The notes: generated by a model from the sequence alone, not told the origin. A stretch of 64,000 nt of DNA from Brachypodium distachyon (GCF_000005505.3 NC_016131.3:64993355-65057354); one strand, 5' to 3'; positions 31,701 to 43,818 are shown, counted from the stretch's first letter. Numbers and translations are program-made.

Positions 31701-32778
31701 CGGCCATACCTACCCGATCTGTGGGTCCGCGAGACTAGAGGCGTCCCCACCACGCAGCGACCCAGACGCGACCTAGCCCCACGCCTTGCTCCACGTGTCG
31801 GCAGGCCAGCGGCGCGACGGTGACCCCCCCGGGTAGACGCCGGGAGCGCGCGGCTTTAGATTTCGTCGGATCGCGGCTGGCAGTGGGACCCACCCCCCCA
31901 TCCCCTCCCCACCTCCACTTGCTCCACGTCACGTTCGCCCCCGTTATCTATTTCCTCCCTCCGCTTCGTCGTTCAACACCACCGCTCTGCTTCTCTTTCT
32001 TCTCTGCTCTTTCGCTTCTCTCCTCCAGTTTTATCTCTTCTCTCCCCTTGGTCTCCTCGCGCGTTCTGGAAGCTTCCACGCCGGCTTTTACAGGCGGGTA
32101 AAAGCCCGCGCGGCCACGCCCATGCCGCTACCAACCGCCGCTTCCCCCGCCTCGAGAGCTCTAACGGTGCGCGCCCTCGCCTTCCGCCTGCCCGCTAAGA
32201 GCCCAACGTCTTTTAAGATTTGTTTTAGCTCATTTTGGGGGATCGGGAGGTCAAATCCGGCGGATCCCGCCCGCTCGCGGCAGAAATCTAGCCGGGGCGG
32301 AGCGGTGCGAGGTGCTCTGCTTAGTTGTGACTCCGTCGGGTTGAGCCTCGGTTGGAGTTTGACGTTCGTTTTACGGTTATCTGTGCGATTTTGTTGGAAG
32401 CCCGGGAGTTATGGACGCGGTTTTTATCTTAAGTTGAAGTCTATTTTTGCTAGTTTTTCAAGCTCCGGTAATTTTTCTGTAGTTCGTACCAATTTTGTAC
32501 GGTATGCTAGACCCGTACCAAATTTCGTGCGGTATTCCTTAACAATATTTTTTAAGGTACGGGCGTCAAATTCTTACGACTTACGAGTTGTTTGGTCGAT
32601 AATTCGAAGCATATCTCATCTTCATCGTGGATTCGCCCTTGATTCAGGTGTGTATTTGTTGCAGATTCCAGTAATTGGATGCACTATGCGCAATTCTGAA
32701 TCCGGCGTAGGATATGCTCCAATATTCGTCAACTGTCTATAGTTGCAGAGGCCACTGTTGAATCTTTGAATTCAGTTG
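31700..32778 (+). promoter_or_regulatory. PRR73-like promoter and long 5' leader, with a G-box
   Basis: A G-box core CACGTG lies at 31792-31797 (CCACGTGTCG). Such sites bind bHLH and bZIP factors, including light-pathway PIFs. A long pyrimidine-rich stretch (about 31950-32060) suggests the 5' UTR. The leader probably contains at least one intron before the ATG at 32779, but its borders cannot be fixed without RNA data. No Evening Element (AAAATATCT) was noticed in 31.0-32.0 kb. Confidence 0.5.
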
Positions 32779-35700
32779 ATGGTGGGTGCCTGTCAAGCTG
32801 CCACGGACGGGCCTTCTAGCTATGCTGTTAGGGGGATCGGGAATAGTGCCACAGAGAATGGTCATGCCCTGAAGGCAAAGGAGGAGAAGGAATGGAGGAG
32901 CGGTAATGACGAGGACTTGCCCAATGGGCACAGTGCGCCACCAGGTGCACAGCAAATTAACGAGCAGAAGGAGCAGCAAGGGCGGGTCATCCGATGGGAG
33001 AGGTTCCTGCCAGTGAAGACTCTCAGAGTCTTGTTGGTGGAGAACGATGATTGTACCCGTCAGGTGGTTGGTGCTCTGCTCCGTAAGTGCGGTTATGAAG
33101 GTATGCCCTGCAAATTGCTTTCTGGTCTCATACTTGGTTCTGTAGCTCTCTGTTGGAGAGTAAAGCGTTCCTGTAATTGTTTTTTCTTTCAATTCCAGCT
33201 TTGACTTATAATTGATCTGAACGAACACTGTGGCAACACTTATATCACAAAAATTATAGAAGAGGAAACTGGCATTGCTTGTTGTGAAAAGGTTTGCTTG
33301 TGCATCCTATAAAAGGAACTATGATTGCAATGCTACTTTCCTAATTGATCACAGCTCAAAAGTCACCATGATGCTAAGGCGTATTTAGAACATGACATTT
33401 GCATCCAATTTCCACCGTCAGCAATTAGTTGATCTGGCTTTCAGTTCTCCTTGAGAGGGAGAAGGCTGCATGGGCCTGGCCCCAATGGTAGAGCAGCCAC
33501 TGTAATTGTTGATATGAATAGCAAATGAATGCATATGCAAGTATGCAACACATGGAGCTGGAAGACCATTAGTAGGCCAGATGAGGGCTTGGGATATTTG
33601 GTCATTTTATATGTTCTTGTGAATAGAATTTTGGGGGGAATTATCCGGTGCGTTGTATTTTCTTCTAAGAGAACACAAATTTGGAAATCAGCATCTATAT
33701 TTTTCCTACACGACGCTGACCACAATTACTCCTGTCCGAATTCTCTTTGGATCTAGTGGACTAAGTAGTTGACGTTTGTTACCATGTTATCTATAGGTAT
33801 TTTTTAATTTCATTTTTTTGGCAATAAAGAGGATTTTCAGGTCTAAACACTCAAACCCACAGCATCATGTTGCCATATACCAAGCCTTACCACTATGTCA
33901 AGTGAGTGCTTGTTTATAATGGCACTTGGTGCTATTTAAATCCAAATTAGAAGGGCAAAATAGACAGGTATGGACCTGCTCACAGGCATAAGATATGAAA
34001 CCAATTACAGAACTGCCAAATCATTTTTTTTAAATTATGCCATAGTATTTTATTTGAATAAGATGTTTGGCAGCACAACTCCGCAGCCCTGCGAATCTAT
34101 GTTGCTATATTCTGGAATGTTGCATAGAAGATCATACAGTCCCTTTTTTTTTTCGAGAAAACACAAAGCTTGTGTCTCGATGCATTAATAGGAAGAAGAG
34201 TTATGCACCAGCCCAAAAGAGGGCGAACAACCGAGGCTCTCAACACACTACGCGCCAGGGAGCCCTGGCAGGATCACCCCTAGGCGCACTGCCCCCACGT
34301 AAACCCAAAGCCTTGCCTCCGTCTTGATGGTCGAGAGAAGGCCCGCGATGCCTGAGAGAAAGCTTATTGAAGATAACCGTGTGTCGCTGCTTCCAGATCC
34401 ACCAGGCGGTGTCCCTTTTCCGGTTTGGACTTTATTCACAGAGAGCTCTTGCTGCTTTTCTTTTTTGAATTTTGCCCAGGAACTGTTACTGACACAATTA
34501 GAAGAAGCGGAGGTGAGCACCAACACCGAGAAAAAGTCTCAAATAGCCAGCTGACATTTGGTCATGCTTCTAACTGAAGTCATCAAGGCAGTGCAACCAA
34601 CCTCGTAGCGGAAAAAAAAGGCATCGCAACTGCAATGATTTAGTTAGGCTTGAATTTAACTTATATTCCCACTGTCGTGAGGCAACTGAAGCTAGAGATT
34701 TGCAAAGTTGAGCCTGGCTATTATCAAGTACTACCTCCGTTCCATAATTCTTGTCGAAATATTACATGTATCTAGACACTTTCTAGGAATAGATACATCC
34801 ATTTTTGGGTAAATTTGAGACAAGAATTATGAAACGGAGGGAGTAGTTTCTTGCACTAAATTGGATAAATAATACACCCTTTTTAAAGTGGATTTCATGG
34901 ATCTAACTAATGTAAATTGTATCCTAATGTGTTATCGTGTTTTCTGTACTATTTCCTACTCCCTACGTCCAACAAAAGATGTCTCAAGCTTGTCAAAATT
35001 TGGATGTATCTAGATGTGACTTAGTGTATAGATGCATTCAAATTTAGTCAAAGATGAGACATCCTTTGTTGGACGGGGGGAGTATTAGAATTATGTTTGC
35101 CTTTTATGTTCAACAGTTATCTACCAATATTGCTTTTATTTAAGACTCTCTCAGCTATGTTAGTCTATTTGATAGCATTACCTTTCCTTTATAGTTATCT
35201 CTGCCGAAAACGGATTACATGCATGGCAATATCTTGAAGATCTGCAAAACCGTATTGACCTTGTATTGACTGAGGTTGCGATGCCGTGTCTATCTGGCAT
35301 CAGTCTGCTCAGTAAGATCATGAGTCACAAAATCTGCAAGGACATTCCTGTGATTAGTAAGTGGCTTTCCTGTTAAACCATACTGCTCTAGTAGACCAAA
35401 GCATTTTTTTACCTGGTTAATTTCTTAGTATAAATATCTGCAGCTGCTAAAGCTTATGTTGTTTCCATGCAGTGATGTCAAAGAATGACTCTATGGGTAC
35501 AGTCTTTAAATGCTTGTCAAAGGGAGCTGTTGACTTTTTAGTGAAGCCTATACGAAAGAATGAGCTTAAAAACCTTTGGCAGCACATATGGAGGCGATGC
35601 CACAGTGTGAGTTGTTTGTTATTGTTCTAGCTTTCATGTTGTAAACCAAGTCCCCAAAGTCAAAAGGGCATAGTTGCTTTGACCTATTTCTTCATCTGGA

Positions 35701-38700
35701 TTTCTTTTCTGATCACTCTGAAATTTTCCTCTTTGGAATCCAGTCCAGTGGAAGCGAAAGTGGCATCCATACACAAAAATGTTCCAAACCTAAGACTGGT
35801 GATGAATATGAGAACAACAGTGGCAGCAGTCATGATGATGACGACGGTGATGACAGTGATGACGACTTTAATGTTGGACTCAGTGCTAGGGATAGCAGCG
35901 ATAATGGGAGTGGCACTCAAGTATGTTCTTTACTTCTTGAAAATGGAAAGTACTCATTACTCTTATGTGTGTAGTTATATATGAATATAGGATTATGATA
36001 AATACGAAATTAGGCTAGTAGTAGAATACTACTCAGAACAAAATGGTAGGCTCTTGCCGAATTAATAGGGGAGCCGATACGTCTTGCTAGTTAAAAAGCT
36101 CTGTTTTTACTACATGTTTTTTCTTGCGCACACTTGGTTCTTCCTAAAGATTCGGTCAATCAATCTACAGTGGGTATTTTGGACCTTTTGATCTAACTTC
36201 TAAACCTGAGTTCACCCTTTTAGAGCCAAGGATAACAAAATGATGGTAATTGTGCCAATGTATTTAAAAATGTATTCTCATGTCATCGATATATATGTAT
36301 ATATATTTTCAAATGCAGAGTTCGTGGACAAAGCGTGCTGTGGAGATTGACAGCCCGCAATCTATGTCTCCTGATCAACTAGCAGATTCATCACCTGATA
36401 GTACTTGTGCGCAAGTAATCCACCCCAAATCAGAGATAGGCAGCAATAGGTGGTTGCCAACTGAAAATAAAAGAAACAGTAATAATCAAAAAGAGAGTAA
36501 TGGTATGCTCGATAACATCTGTTATAGAAAGACAACACACCTTTTTGCTGTACTACGTTAACCGATCACCACTTTTTTTCTGCAGGTGACTCCATGGGTA
36601 AATACTTAGAGATAGGCGCTCCTAGGAATTCAAGTCTAGGGTATCAATCTTCTCCAAATGAAGTGTCTGTTAATCCAATAGAAAAACAGCATGAGACTCT
36701 CATGCCCCAAAATAATTCAGAAAACGAAGTATTGACAGAAAGTGACGGTATAAACACACTGGACAAACCAGCTATTAAAACTGCTGACTTGATTAGCTCG
36801 ATAGCCAGAAACACAAAAGCCAAACAGGCACCTAGAATCACTGATGCCCCTGATTGCTCCTCCAAGATGCCACATGGGAATGATATGAATAATGATTCTC
36901 TCGCTATCATGCCATCCCAAGAGTTGGGTTTGAATATATCGAAAACAACTGGATCTGCAACTGAAATTCATGAAGAACGAAATGTTCTGAAAAGATCAGA
37001 TCTCTCGGCATTCACAAGGTGCAAAACATAATATCAGTGTCATTACTAAGTTCTGAACGCAGCAGTAAGTTGGGTGCTAACTGTCCTTTATTTTGCAAGG
37101 TACCATACATCCATGGTTTCTGATCAAGGTGGAGCAAGATTTCGGGGAAGCTGTTCACCTCAAGATAACAGTTCAGAGGCTGTGAAAACAGACTCCACCT
37201 TCAAGATGAAGTCAGATTCAGATGCTGCTCCAATAAAGCAGGGATCCAATGGCAGCAGCAACAACAATGACATGGGCTCAAGTACCAAGAATGCCATGAC
37301 AACGCCTTCTGCTGACAGGGGACCGCTTTCACCATCAGCTATTAAATCTAACCATTATACGTCTGCATTCCATCCTGTGCAGTACCAAACATCACCACCG
37401 AATGTGTTAAGGAAGGACAAAGCTGAAGAAGAAACTGTCAATGTAGTGAAAGTGGACTACTCAAGAGAGGCACAGCAAAGCTCTGTGCAGCATCATCATC
37501 ATGTCCATTATTACCTGCATGTTATGTCACAGCAACAGCCATCAATTGATCGTGCATCAGACGCTCGGTGTGGTCTGTCCAATGTATCTGATCCGCCTAT
37601 TGAAGGTCATGCCGCAAACTATGGTGTGAACGGGAGCATCTCAGGCAGCCATAATGGAAGCAATGTACAGAATGAAAGTAGCACCGCTCCAAATGTTACA
37701 AGACCGAACATGGAGAGTGGCATCATGGACGAAAATGGGGCTGAAGGTGGCAATGGAAGTGGGAGCGGGCCGAGCGGAGGCAGTGGCAATGACATGTATC
37801 AGAATCAGCTCAGCCAACGAGAAGCTGCAGTGAACAAATTCAGACAAAAACGGAAAGAGAGGAACTTTGGAAAAAAGGTAACCTGTTTTCACTTGCAAGT
37901 CTTCTAAAGCTGGGAGTTCCAGAATTAGTACTGTATCAATTTCTTCAAGGACCCTTTCAGTTTGAGTCGGTATAGTAAGATGACCGGGAATGTTATCCGA
38001 ATAGTTGGATGAAAACCAGAAGGTCCACAACCCAAAAAATTGCTTATGAATCTAGACTACTTGATTTAGAAAGAGAGAAAACCAAACTTATGTTAATTCC
38101 AAGCATGATAGGGCCTAACTTCTTTAAATGGAAATACCGTAGCAGCATGAGGTAAGGAACACTAACATGATACGCTCAACAAATTAATTCATAATATGTC
38201 TTGGAGAGTAAGATTTATCTGCAGCATTTTACAAAGAGTAAAATACACCACCAGTCCATGAACTCGGCAAAAATGAACACTTTAGTCCACGAACTCGGAA
38301 AACGCACACTTAAACCCCTAAACTGGAACTATTGTGTCACTTTAGTCCAAAACGGTTCGTCCAGACTTAAATACGCCATGTGGCCACCACGTCAGCTTCG
38401 GCCAGGACTGCGGGCAGCTACTCGATTTTCTCAGGATTTTTTTTGCAAAATCATCATGCCCGAGTCGCTCACAAGGGGCAAGGCGGCCTCGCCCAGACGG
38501 GGATCCTGACCCCTGAGAACTACGCCATTGCAGCCGTCGCCTCGCCTAAGGTTGTTATCAAGCCCGTAATGCTTAATTTTGACGAGAGGATGCCGGTGAA
38601 AGGGTGATCGAAGCCGACGTGGCGGGCACGTGGTGGGATTATCCCTCGCCGAATCGTTTTTGGACTAAAGTGACACAATAGTCCAGTTTACGGATTTAAG

Positions 38701-38986
38701 TGTGCGTTTTTCGAGTTCGTGGACTAAAGTGTTCATTTTTGCCGAGTTCATGGACTAATGGTGTATTTTACTCTTTTACAAAGTACCGATGCTACTTTTT
38801 CATTTAGTTGCAATATTTTACTAAATTCTGTATTGGCCTGGTACCTTCCTGATGGCATTGTCACGTATTTCCCAGGTGCTGTACCAAAGCAGGAAGAGGC
38901 TGGCTGAGCAGCGACCACGGGTTCGTGGGCAGTTCGTGAAACAATCTGGCCAAGAAGATCAGGCAGGTCAAGCAGCAGACAGATGA
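32779..38986 (+). CDS. PRR73: Two-component pseudo-response regulator, PRR73-like clock protein
   Basis: Circadian clock transcriptional repressor of the PRR3/PRR7 clade, acting in the nucleus. Eight coding exons give 766 residues: 32779-33100, 35195-35356, 35473-35606, 35744-35920, 36319-36502, 36586-37018, 37100-37877 and 38876-38986. The pseudo-receiver domain (about 80-195) starts [11 protein letters not shown]. Glu134 (VLTEVAMP) replaces the phospho-acceptor Asp, and Lys186 is kept (FLVKPIRK). The middle has an acidic run ([11 protein letters not shown]), the conserved [13 protein letters not shown] block, a DLSAFTRY motif and an [12 protein letters not shown] stretch. The CCT domain (from about 708) reads [20 protein letters not shown] and onward, but its usual KVRYQSRKR is KVLYQSRKR (Leu732). 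N-terminal and central sequence fit rice PRR73 better than PRR37/Ppd1, as recalled. No frame breaks were seen. Confidence 0.93.
34144..34460 (-). mobile_element. LINE 3'-end fragment in PRR73-like intron 1
   Basis: In minus orientation the fragment ends in an oligo(A) run (poly-T on the plus strand at 34144-34154). Its upstream part reads like the end of a plant L1-type ORF2, with [17 protein letters not shown]. It has lost its reading frame and most of the element. The upstream limit is approximate. Confidence 0.6.
34734..34843. mobile_element. Stowaway-type MITE in PRR73-like intron 1
   Basis: It starts CCTCCGTTCCATAATTCTTG and ends CAAGAATTATGAAACGGAGG plus GAG, with TA on both sides. The inverted ends match over about 20 bp. 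Confidence 0.85.
34959..35082. mobile_element. Second Stowaway-type MITE in PRR73-like intron 1
   Basis: It starts CTCCCTACGTCCAACAAAAG and ends CTTTGTTGGACGGGGGGAG, with TA on both sides. The right end stops about 110 bp before exon 2. Confidence 0.85.
38227..38782. mobile_element. MULE-derived MITE in the last intron of the PRR73-like gene
   Basis: The element proper is 38236-38773 (538 bp). Its TIRs of about 115-120 bp start GAGTAAAATACACCA. An exact 9-bp duplication TTTTACAAA lies at 38227-38235 and 38774-38782, as expected for Mutator insertions. The middle (about 38390-38640) is GC-rich and unlike the TIRs, so it may be captured gene sequence. It ends about 100 bp upstream of the CCT-encoding final exon. 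Confidence 0.9.
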
Positions 38987-39585
38987 CACGACCCTTCGAA
39001 TGTGGCGTCTGCTTCCACACAGAATTACTTAGGTTGTTTGAGTCCCACATTATCATGCTCAACAAATAAAAGTATGTATGATTGTTTATTGTCTGTGGCC
39101 GATTCCAGGGGAACATTTATAATATGTGGGCTATGTGGCCTTTTGTTGACGTCGTTATGGTTTACGATCTTCAGTTCTCTTGGAGATATGCTTAGTCAAG
39201 AAGAGTCTTAAGAAGGAGCAAGCCTGCAGCGACATGGTTATACTTGATCGTGCATGTTGTTCGTGACAAGGTGATGTTTTGAAGTAAAAAAATACACTAA
39301 TTTTTCTTATGTTTTGGTGTTACAGTTCTCTGTACTGTCTGGTTGTCTCAGTTCGAACAATTTTTTCCCAGGCCTCTGTTACAGTGTTGAGTACATCCTT
39401 TTTCCTGAATAACGACACAACAGTTGCCTAAAGAAAAGGGCACGAAGATATACTTCCTGAATTGAATCAAAACGTTTCCATAACATTCCTGAAAACAGGT
39501 TGACTTCACATACATTATACAAGATACGCATGGTCCAGTAACGGGGAAGGCCTCCTTGGTTAGAAGACTACTGTGGCTAAAATGA
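38987..39585. other. Convergent 3' flanks of PRR73-like and ELP6 genes
   Basis: The PRR 3' UTR runs rightward and the ELP6 3' UTR leftward in this 600-bp space. I see no other gene or repeat with defined ends. Confidence 0.55.
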
Positions 39586-42500
39586 CTAATGTCTGCTCCC
39601 TGGGTAAAAGAAGTCTGCGCCGTTCTCTTTCACTTTAAAATGGAAGTTCCAAACTTTCTGACCTTTTGCCGGCCTTTGCTCACTGAGCATCCCTTTGTTC
39701 ACCACTGACAGCTGTTGGAATTTTTTTGAACACTTTAAAGATACACGTCGAGGGTAAAATGGAAGGTGCCAAGTGCCACCCTTCCGAATGAGATCAATGT
39801 TTGCTGGAGCAAATTTACGAGTGAAAAAGAACCTAACCTGCCCATGAACGTCAGCCGCTAAACCGGTGCTCAAAGGTGCCGCTTTAATCACAAGATCCGC
39901 GATATAGCGCAGCGGTAAAAGAAGCTCCACACCATCCTCACTTGAATAAATATCCTCATGAATAAGGACCACCAGCGAGCAGTTCTGCTAAGATACAAAC
40001 GTGTAAGAATTTGAATAAAGATGAAGAAAAGATATAGACAGTGTTTGGTCAATCTAATTTTACCATCTCAGATGTAAGTGTGACACAGTAATGCAAAAAG
40101 TCCAAGACATCGTTCGCAGACCCACAGGCAGCAACTTCCAACAGTGAAATATCATCTATCATAACTGTGAACCGGGCAGCATTGCCTTCTGTTCTGTTTG
40201 CGTCCACCACTCTCTGAACGGCAAGGTACAGTTGAGCTAAACTATCAGCAATGGAACCTCCCCGTGTTGCACCTGAGTAAAGAAGCAAGCAAATCAGTGA
40301 CTCCCAACTAGGCAGCAGTATTTGAAAAAAAGAAGGTATTCAAGTGACTGCTTGCCTGGGAATGCCTGCAAGTCAAAGAAATGAAGCCTCCCGCTCTTCC
40401 TATGCATGGATAAGTTGCACCCCTAGAAAGTTTCAAACATTCAAATCATGAAGTGCTGTGCATTTAAGGTAGAGCATGCACTCTGGTATGGTGCTCATGT
40501 CAGGGTCCAAGTGGTCCAAAACAGATATTAAATGCCTTTAAACGGTTAAACCAGCTCCAGTGCACCAGTATAATTTACTGAAATAAAGAAGTACTACCAC
40601 ATCTGGTGAATGAGCTATTGCTGCCCATTCATTCGAAACTGGCTTCCTGATTAAAAATTATAAAGTTCTGGCGCCAGACATCATGCATAAAACCAAGGAT
40701 ATCATGTTGTACGACTTATTTATTTGCAAACCATGCAGGCAAGCTGCATGCATTAAGATAGAAAAAGAGTGTCAAACAAGTCCAGTACAGGAAACAAAGA
40801 ATACATCGATCAAAACTAAGGAAAAAGAAAAGATCAAATACAAAGGGGCTAGGAGGCAAGAGCTCACAGCTCACAGGTCCCTAGTGCCGTCATGAACGCA
40901 AAGCTCTCCTTTCGGCCTAATGTTGTCAATCAGCTTCTGGGTGGGGGTGGGGGGGGGGGGGGGGGCAAGGGAGGAGGACCAGCGGTTGACAAAAGAGGAG
41001 TCCGTGGGAGGTGGTCACAGGAACTGAAGTGAGTACCAACCGAGAGTCAAGCTCCACACAATGCCGCAAACGATGCAGCCGATGAAGTGGTCAGCGTCCT
41101 TGCTGTGAATTCCGCAGAAACAACAGCTAGCATTGTGAGGCCTGACGAGCGAGCCAGCCAGCAGTCCAAATCCTCTTCCAAACCAGCAGCCAAAGGAAGA
41201 CCTTGCAGCGAAGCAGCGCTCAAGCGCGCCAGATCAGCACAAGGAAAATTGACGGTGGGCGCGAAGAAGGCCATGTAAGTGGATCCTGAAGAATAAACAC
41301 CCGACTGCTCCCATGACCAAAATCAAACATCAGGGACATTAGGGGAAGAGTAAAGCGCCGAATAGCCTCCCAAAAGTCCAGCAATTGGATGAACACAGAG
41401 GTGGTTAGGGCCTTTTTAGTATCAAAAGGCAAATTGTTATCGGCGATCACATCCTGGACCATGCGGTGACCAAGAGCGGAAGGTGGGACGGTGACAAAGA
41501 GCTCAGACGCAATGTCCTCAACAGAGTAGTCACTGATCCATGTGTTGGGCCAAAAGAAGAGGCCTGTTACCAATTGAGACTTTTGCTCCAGCGTTAAAAA
41601 TAGAGTGCCCGTTGTTGTCCGAAGGGATGCTCAAGTGACCCCAAGCCCTGACAGGGGATGCTTGTTGTAACCAAAGCCATCGAACATGCAGGCTACTCCG
41701 TGAGGTTGAGATCAAGAATACCAAGTCTTCCAACAGACTTAGGCCTGCAAACACATGACCAATTAACCAAACAATGCCTGCCATGAACGACCTCCGTGCA
41801 CTTCCAAAGAAAAGCCTGACGAATTCTGTCAATCGTTCTAATGACCCATACCGGGGATCAATGGATATGAAAAGATAGGCAAAGCCAACAACACCGAGGC
41901 GGCCAAGACTAGTCTTCCTCCAAGGGACAGCATGCCCATTTTCCATAGGGCAAGTCTAGAGCAGATCTTGTCAAGAAGACTATTGAAGTCCTATGAGCGT
42001 TCACAGGCGCCAGGATAGGGTTACTTGGGCAGGAGAATGAGATGAGCGCAGTTGAGAAGGCGAAATTACTATCGCTGCAACAGAAGAAAATGATTGAAGG
42101 CTGCCGTAAAATCTTCCTTGATGACATGCCAGCATTTCTGATAAAAGGCAATGGTATAGCCATCCGGGCCGGGGGATTTCTCGTTCGGTATACACTTGAT
42201 AGCAGAAAAAAAAATCCTCAGCCAAAAAGGGGGCTGAAGGTGAACCGGTCGCAAGAGAAAATTCTCGGACACAAACTCTTGAGGCCTTGTTTGGCACTAG
42301 AGTTTTTCTAGTGTTTCTACAGTTTTATCCCCTCCAAATACAAAAACACTAGTAACCCCAAATGAGTTGTTTGGTAGGAAGGGATTGCCGCGGATTATCC
42401 CTAGATTTTCCCCACAAAACACCTCATTTTTGTACCAATTAAAAACACTTCCCACACTAGTGTTTCATGGTGGAAGGGTTTTTTGAGAGTATTGGGTGAA

Positions 42501-43317
42501 CACCGAATCCCCTCAAATACCCAATACACTAGTGACTAAAAAAATACACTAGTGCCAAACAAGGCCGGACGAATCCCAGCTCAAAAGGATACCTCCCATC
42601 CCCTCATTCCCAACGCAAGAGCAAACCCGTCCAGCACGGCCAGTGGCAGATCCACGTTGAGAGATGTGGGTTCAGATGAACCCACATAATTTATGAAATC
42701 ACATTTAAACATAGTAATTCTTGTGAGAAAAATTATGAAATAATCAAAGTTTTTAAATGACTGCACTCACATATCCTTTGCTCTGGATCCGCCATTGCCG
42801 CCAAGAACATTGCATTAGACCAAGGCTAGAGATGACATCAAGTTTTCTCTCTTGGAGACGGTACGTTTGGTTTCAGCCCAAACTTGCCATACAACCGAGG
42901 CATGAGAAGAACCGACCACCTCCCGAACTGAACATCTACGTGCGCCAGCGTTAAGACCCGGCACATTCCAGCAAAGAAAATTTGAGTTGATTTAAATGTG
43001 TGATTCTGAGTTTCTAACAGTGTGAGACGGTGCTTAGGGCAAGGAGGCTAGTAGTAATAGTAAAGCACAGGACGTGTTCGAGGAAACGCGGGTGAGCCGT
43101 TGGGGGCGCTTACCATCTTTCGGAGGACGCGGTCGTAATGGAAGAAGGGCTGCGCGAGGGCGAGGAGCGCCGCGCCGCCGCCCCCGGCGAGCGCGCGCTT
43201 GAGGAGGAGGTGGAGAACGAACGCCGCGGGCGCCTCCACGCAGTCCTCCACCACCACCACGCGCGCACCGGAGCACATCGCCTCGCTCAGGAGGTCTCCC
43301 CCACCGCTCTCCTCCAT
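39586..43317 (-). CDS. ELP6: Elongator complex protein 6
   Basis: Subunit of the Elp4-Elp5-Elp6 RecA-like ring of Elongator, the complex that modifies wobble uridines in tRNA. Five minus-strand exons give 250 residues: 43317-43114, 40422-40356, 40272-40064, 39984-39838 and 39711-39586. The start MEESGGGDLLSEAM is chosen by family fit; ATG 43338 would add seven residues. Motifs are VVVVEDCVEAPAAFVLHLLL, ALAQPFFHYDRVLRKMGCNL, RLHFFDLQAFPG, FTVMIDDISLLEVAA, LDFLHYCVTL and VLIHEDIYSSEDG. The end is KVWNFHFKVKENGADFFYPG. It is a RecA fold without a classic Walker A, as usual for Elp6. The intron after exon 2 begins GC (CCCAG/GCAAGC), a GC-AG intron. The last intron is 126 bp and open in frame. Intron 1 contains a decayed LINE and a MITE. 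Confidence 0.92.
40939..40966. repeat. Poly-G tract in ELP6 intron 1
   Basis: The sequence GGGTGGGGGTGGG is followed by a long uninterrupted G run, within an intron on the opposite strand. It could fold into a G-quadruplex on the plus strand and is prone to slippage. Confidence 0.8.
41040..42275 (-). mobile_element. Decayed L1-type LINE fragment in ELP6 intron 1
   Basis: Minus-strand translations in shifting frames recall plant L1 ORF2. A reverse-transcriptase stretch reads IPNEKSPGPDGYTIAFYQKC. Downstream there is a segment with LGSLEHPF and a zinc-finger stretch CCFCGIHSKDADHF near 41060-41130. Stops and frameshifts are frequent, and much of the central reverse transcriptase seems deleted. 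It is in the same orientation as ELP6 and is presumably removed with the intron. The limits are approximate. Confidence 0.75.
42283..42566. mobile_element. Tourist-like MITE in ELP6 intron 1
   Basis: The left end GGCCTTGTTTGGCACTAG and the right end CTAGTGCCAAACAAGGCC are perfect inverted copies over 18 bp, spanning 284 bp. GGCCTTGTT ends are typical of Tourist/Harbinger MITEs. The expected 3-bp target duplication is not clean. It lies directly beside the 5' edge of the LINE fragment. Confidence 0.85.
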
Positions 43318-43818
43318 CTGCGCTCCTTCTATCCTCACGGAAGCGCGACAGGCGGCGGCGGCGGCGACGGCCGGCAGGGGCGGGCTAAGATTGGGATTGA
43401 GTAAGGTTTAGGCAAGCGGTAAGCCACTAAGCCCACACCTTGCTGTCCTTGAAGGCGTATTAACAGAGCCCGAGCTCACCGTTCACGGAAGGCGTATTAA
43501 TATAGAATACGCAAATTAACTTTGAAAGCGTACTTCAGGTTATCCGTATTCCCTAGCGTTTGTCTTGCAAGCAAACGGTCACGCGATGCGAGGGGTGAGG
43601 GCGGGGTATATAGACAAGTCACAACACAGGGAGCACCTGACGACCGCCTTCAGTTCCTTCCTCTAAACAAATCTTCCCCACAACACACAACCTTCTTGCG
43701 TTGTCGCTTTGTTCCAACTTGCAAAGCTCGCCTTTCCACTCCTCCTCCTCCTCCTCCTCCACCTCCGTCACGAGCGCAGGCGCCACCGCCCAGCCCAGCC
43801 CACCGCAGCCTGCCGGCC
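43318..43818. promoter_or_regulatory. Bidirectional promoter between ELP6 and RLCK genes
   Basis: The two start codons diverge with 501 bp between them. A TATA-like TATATA at 43607-43612 is placed to serve the rightward kinase gene, about 210 bp before its ATG. A direct repeat GAAGGCGTATTAA occurs at about 43452 and 43489. A (CTC)n tract lies in the kinase leader at about 43736-43762. Confidence 0.55.

Noticed and set aside
32122..32742. 206-codon plus-strand open frame just upstream of the PRR73-like start
   Set aside because: It lies in the probable leader with introns, has no recognisable domain and would act at most as an upstream ORF in unspliced RNA.
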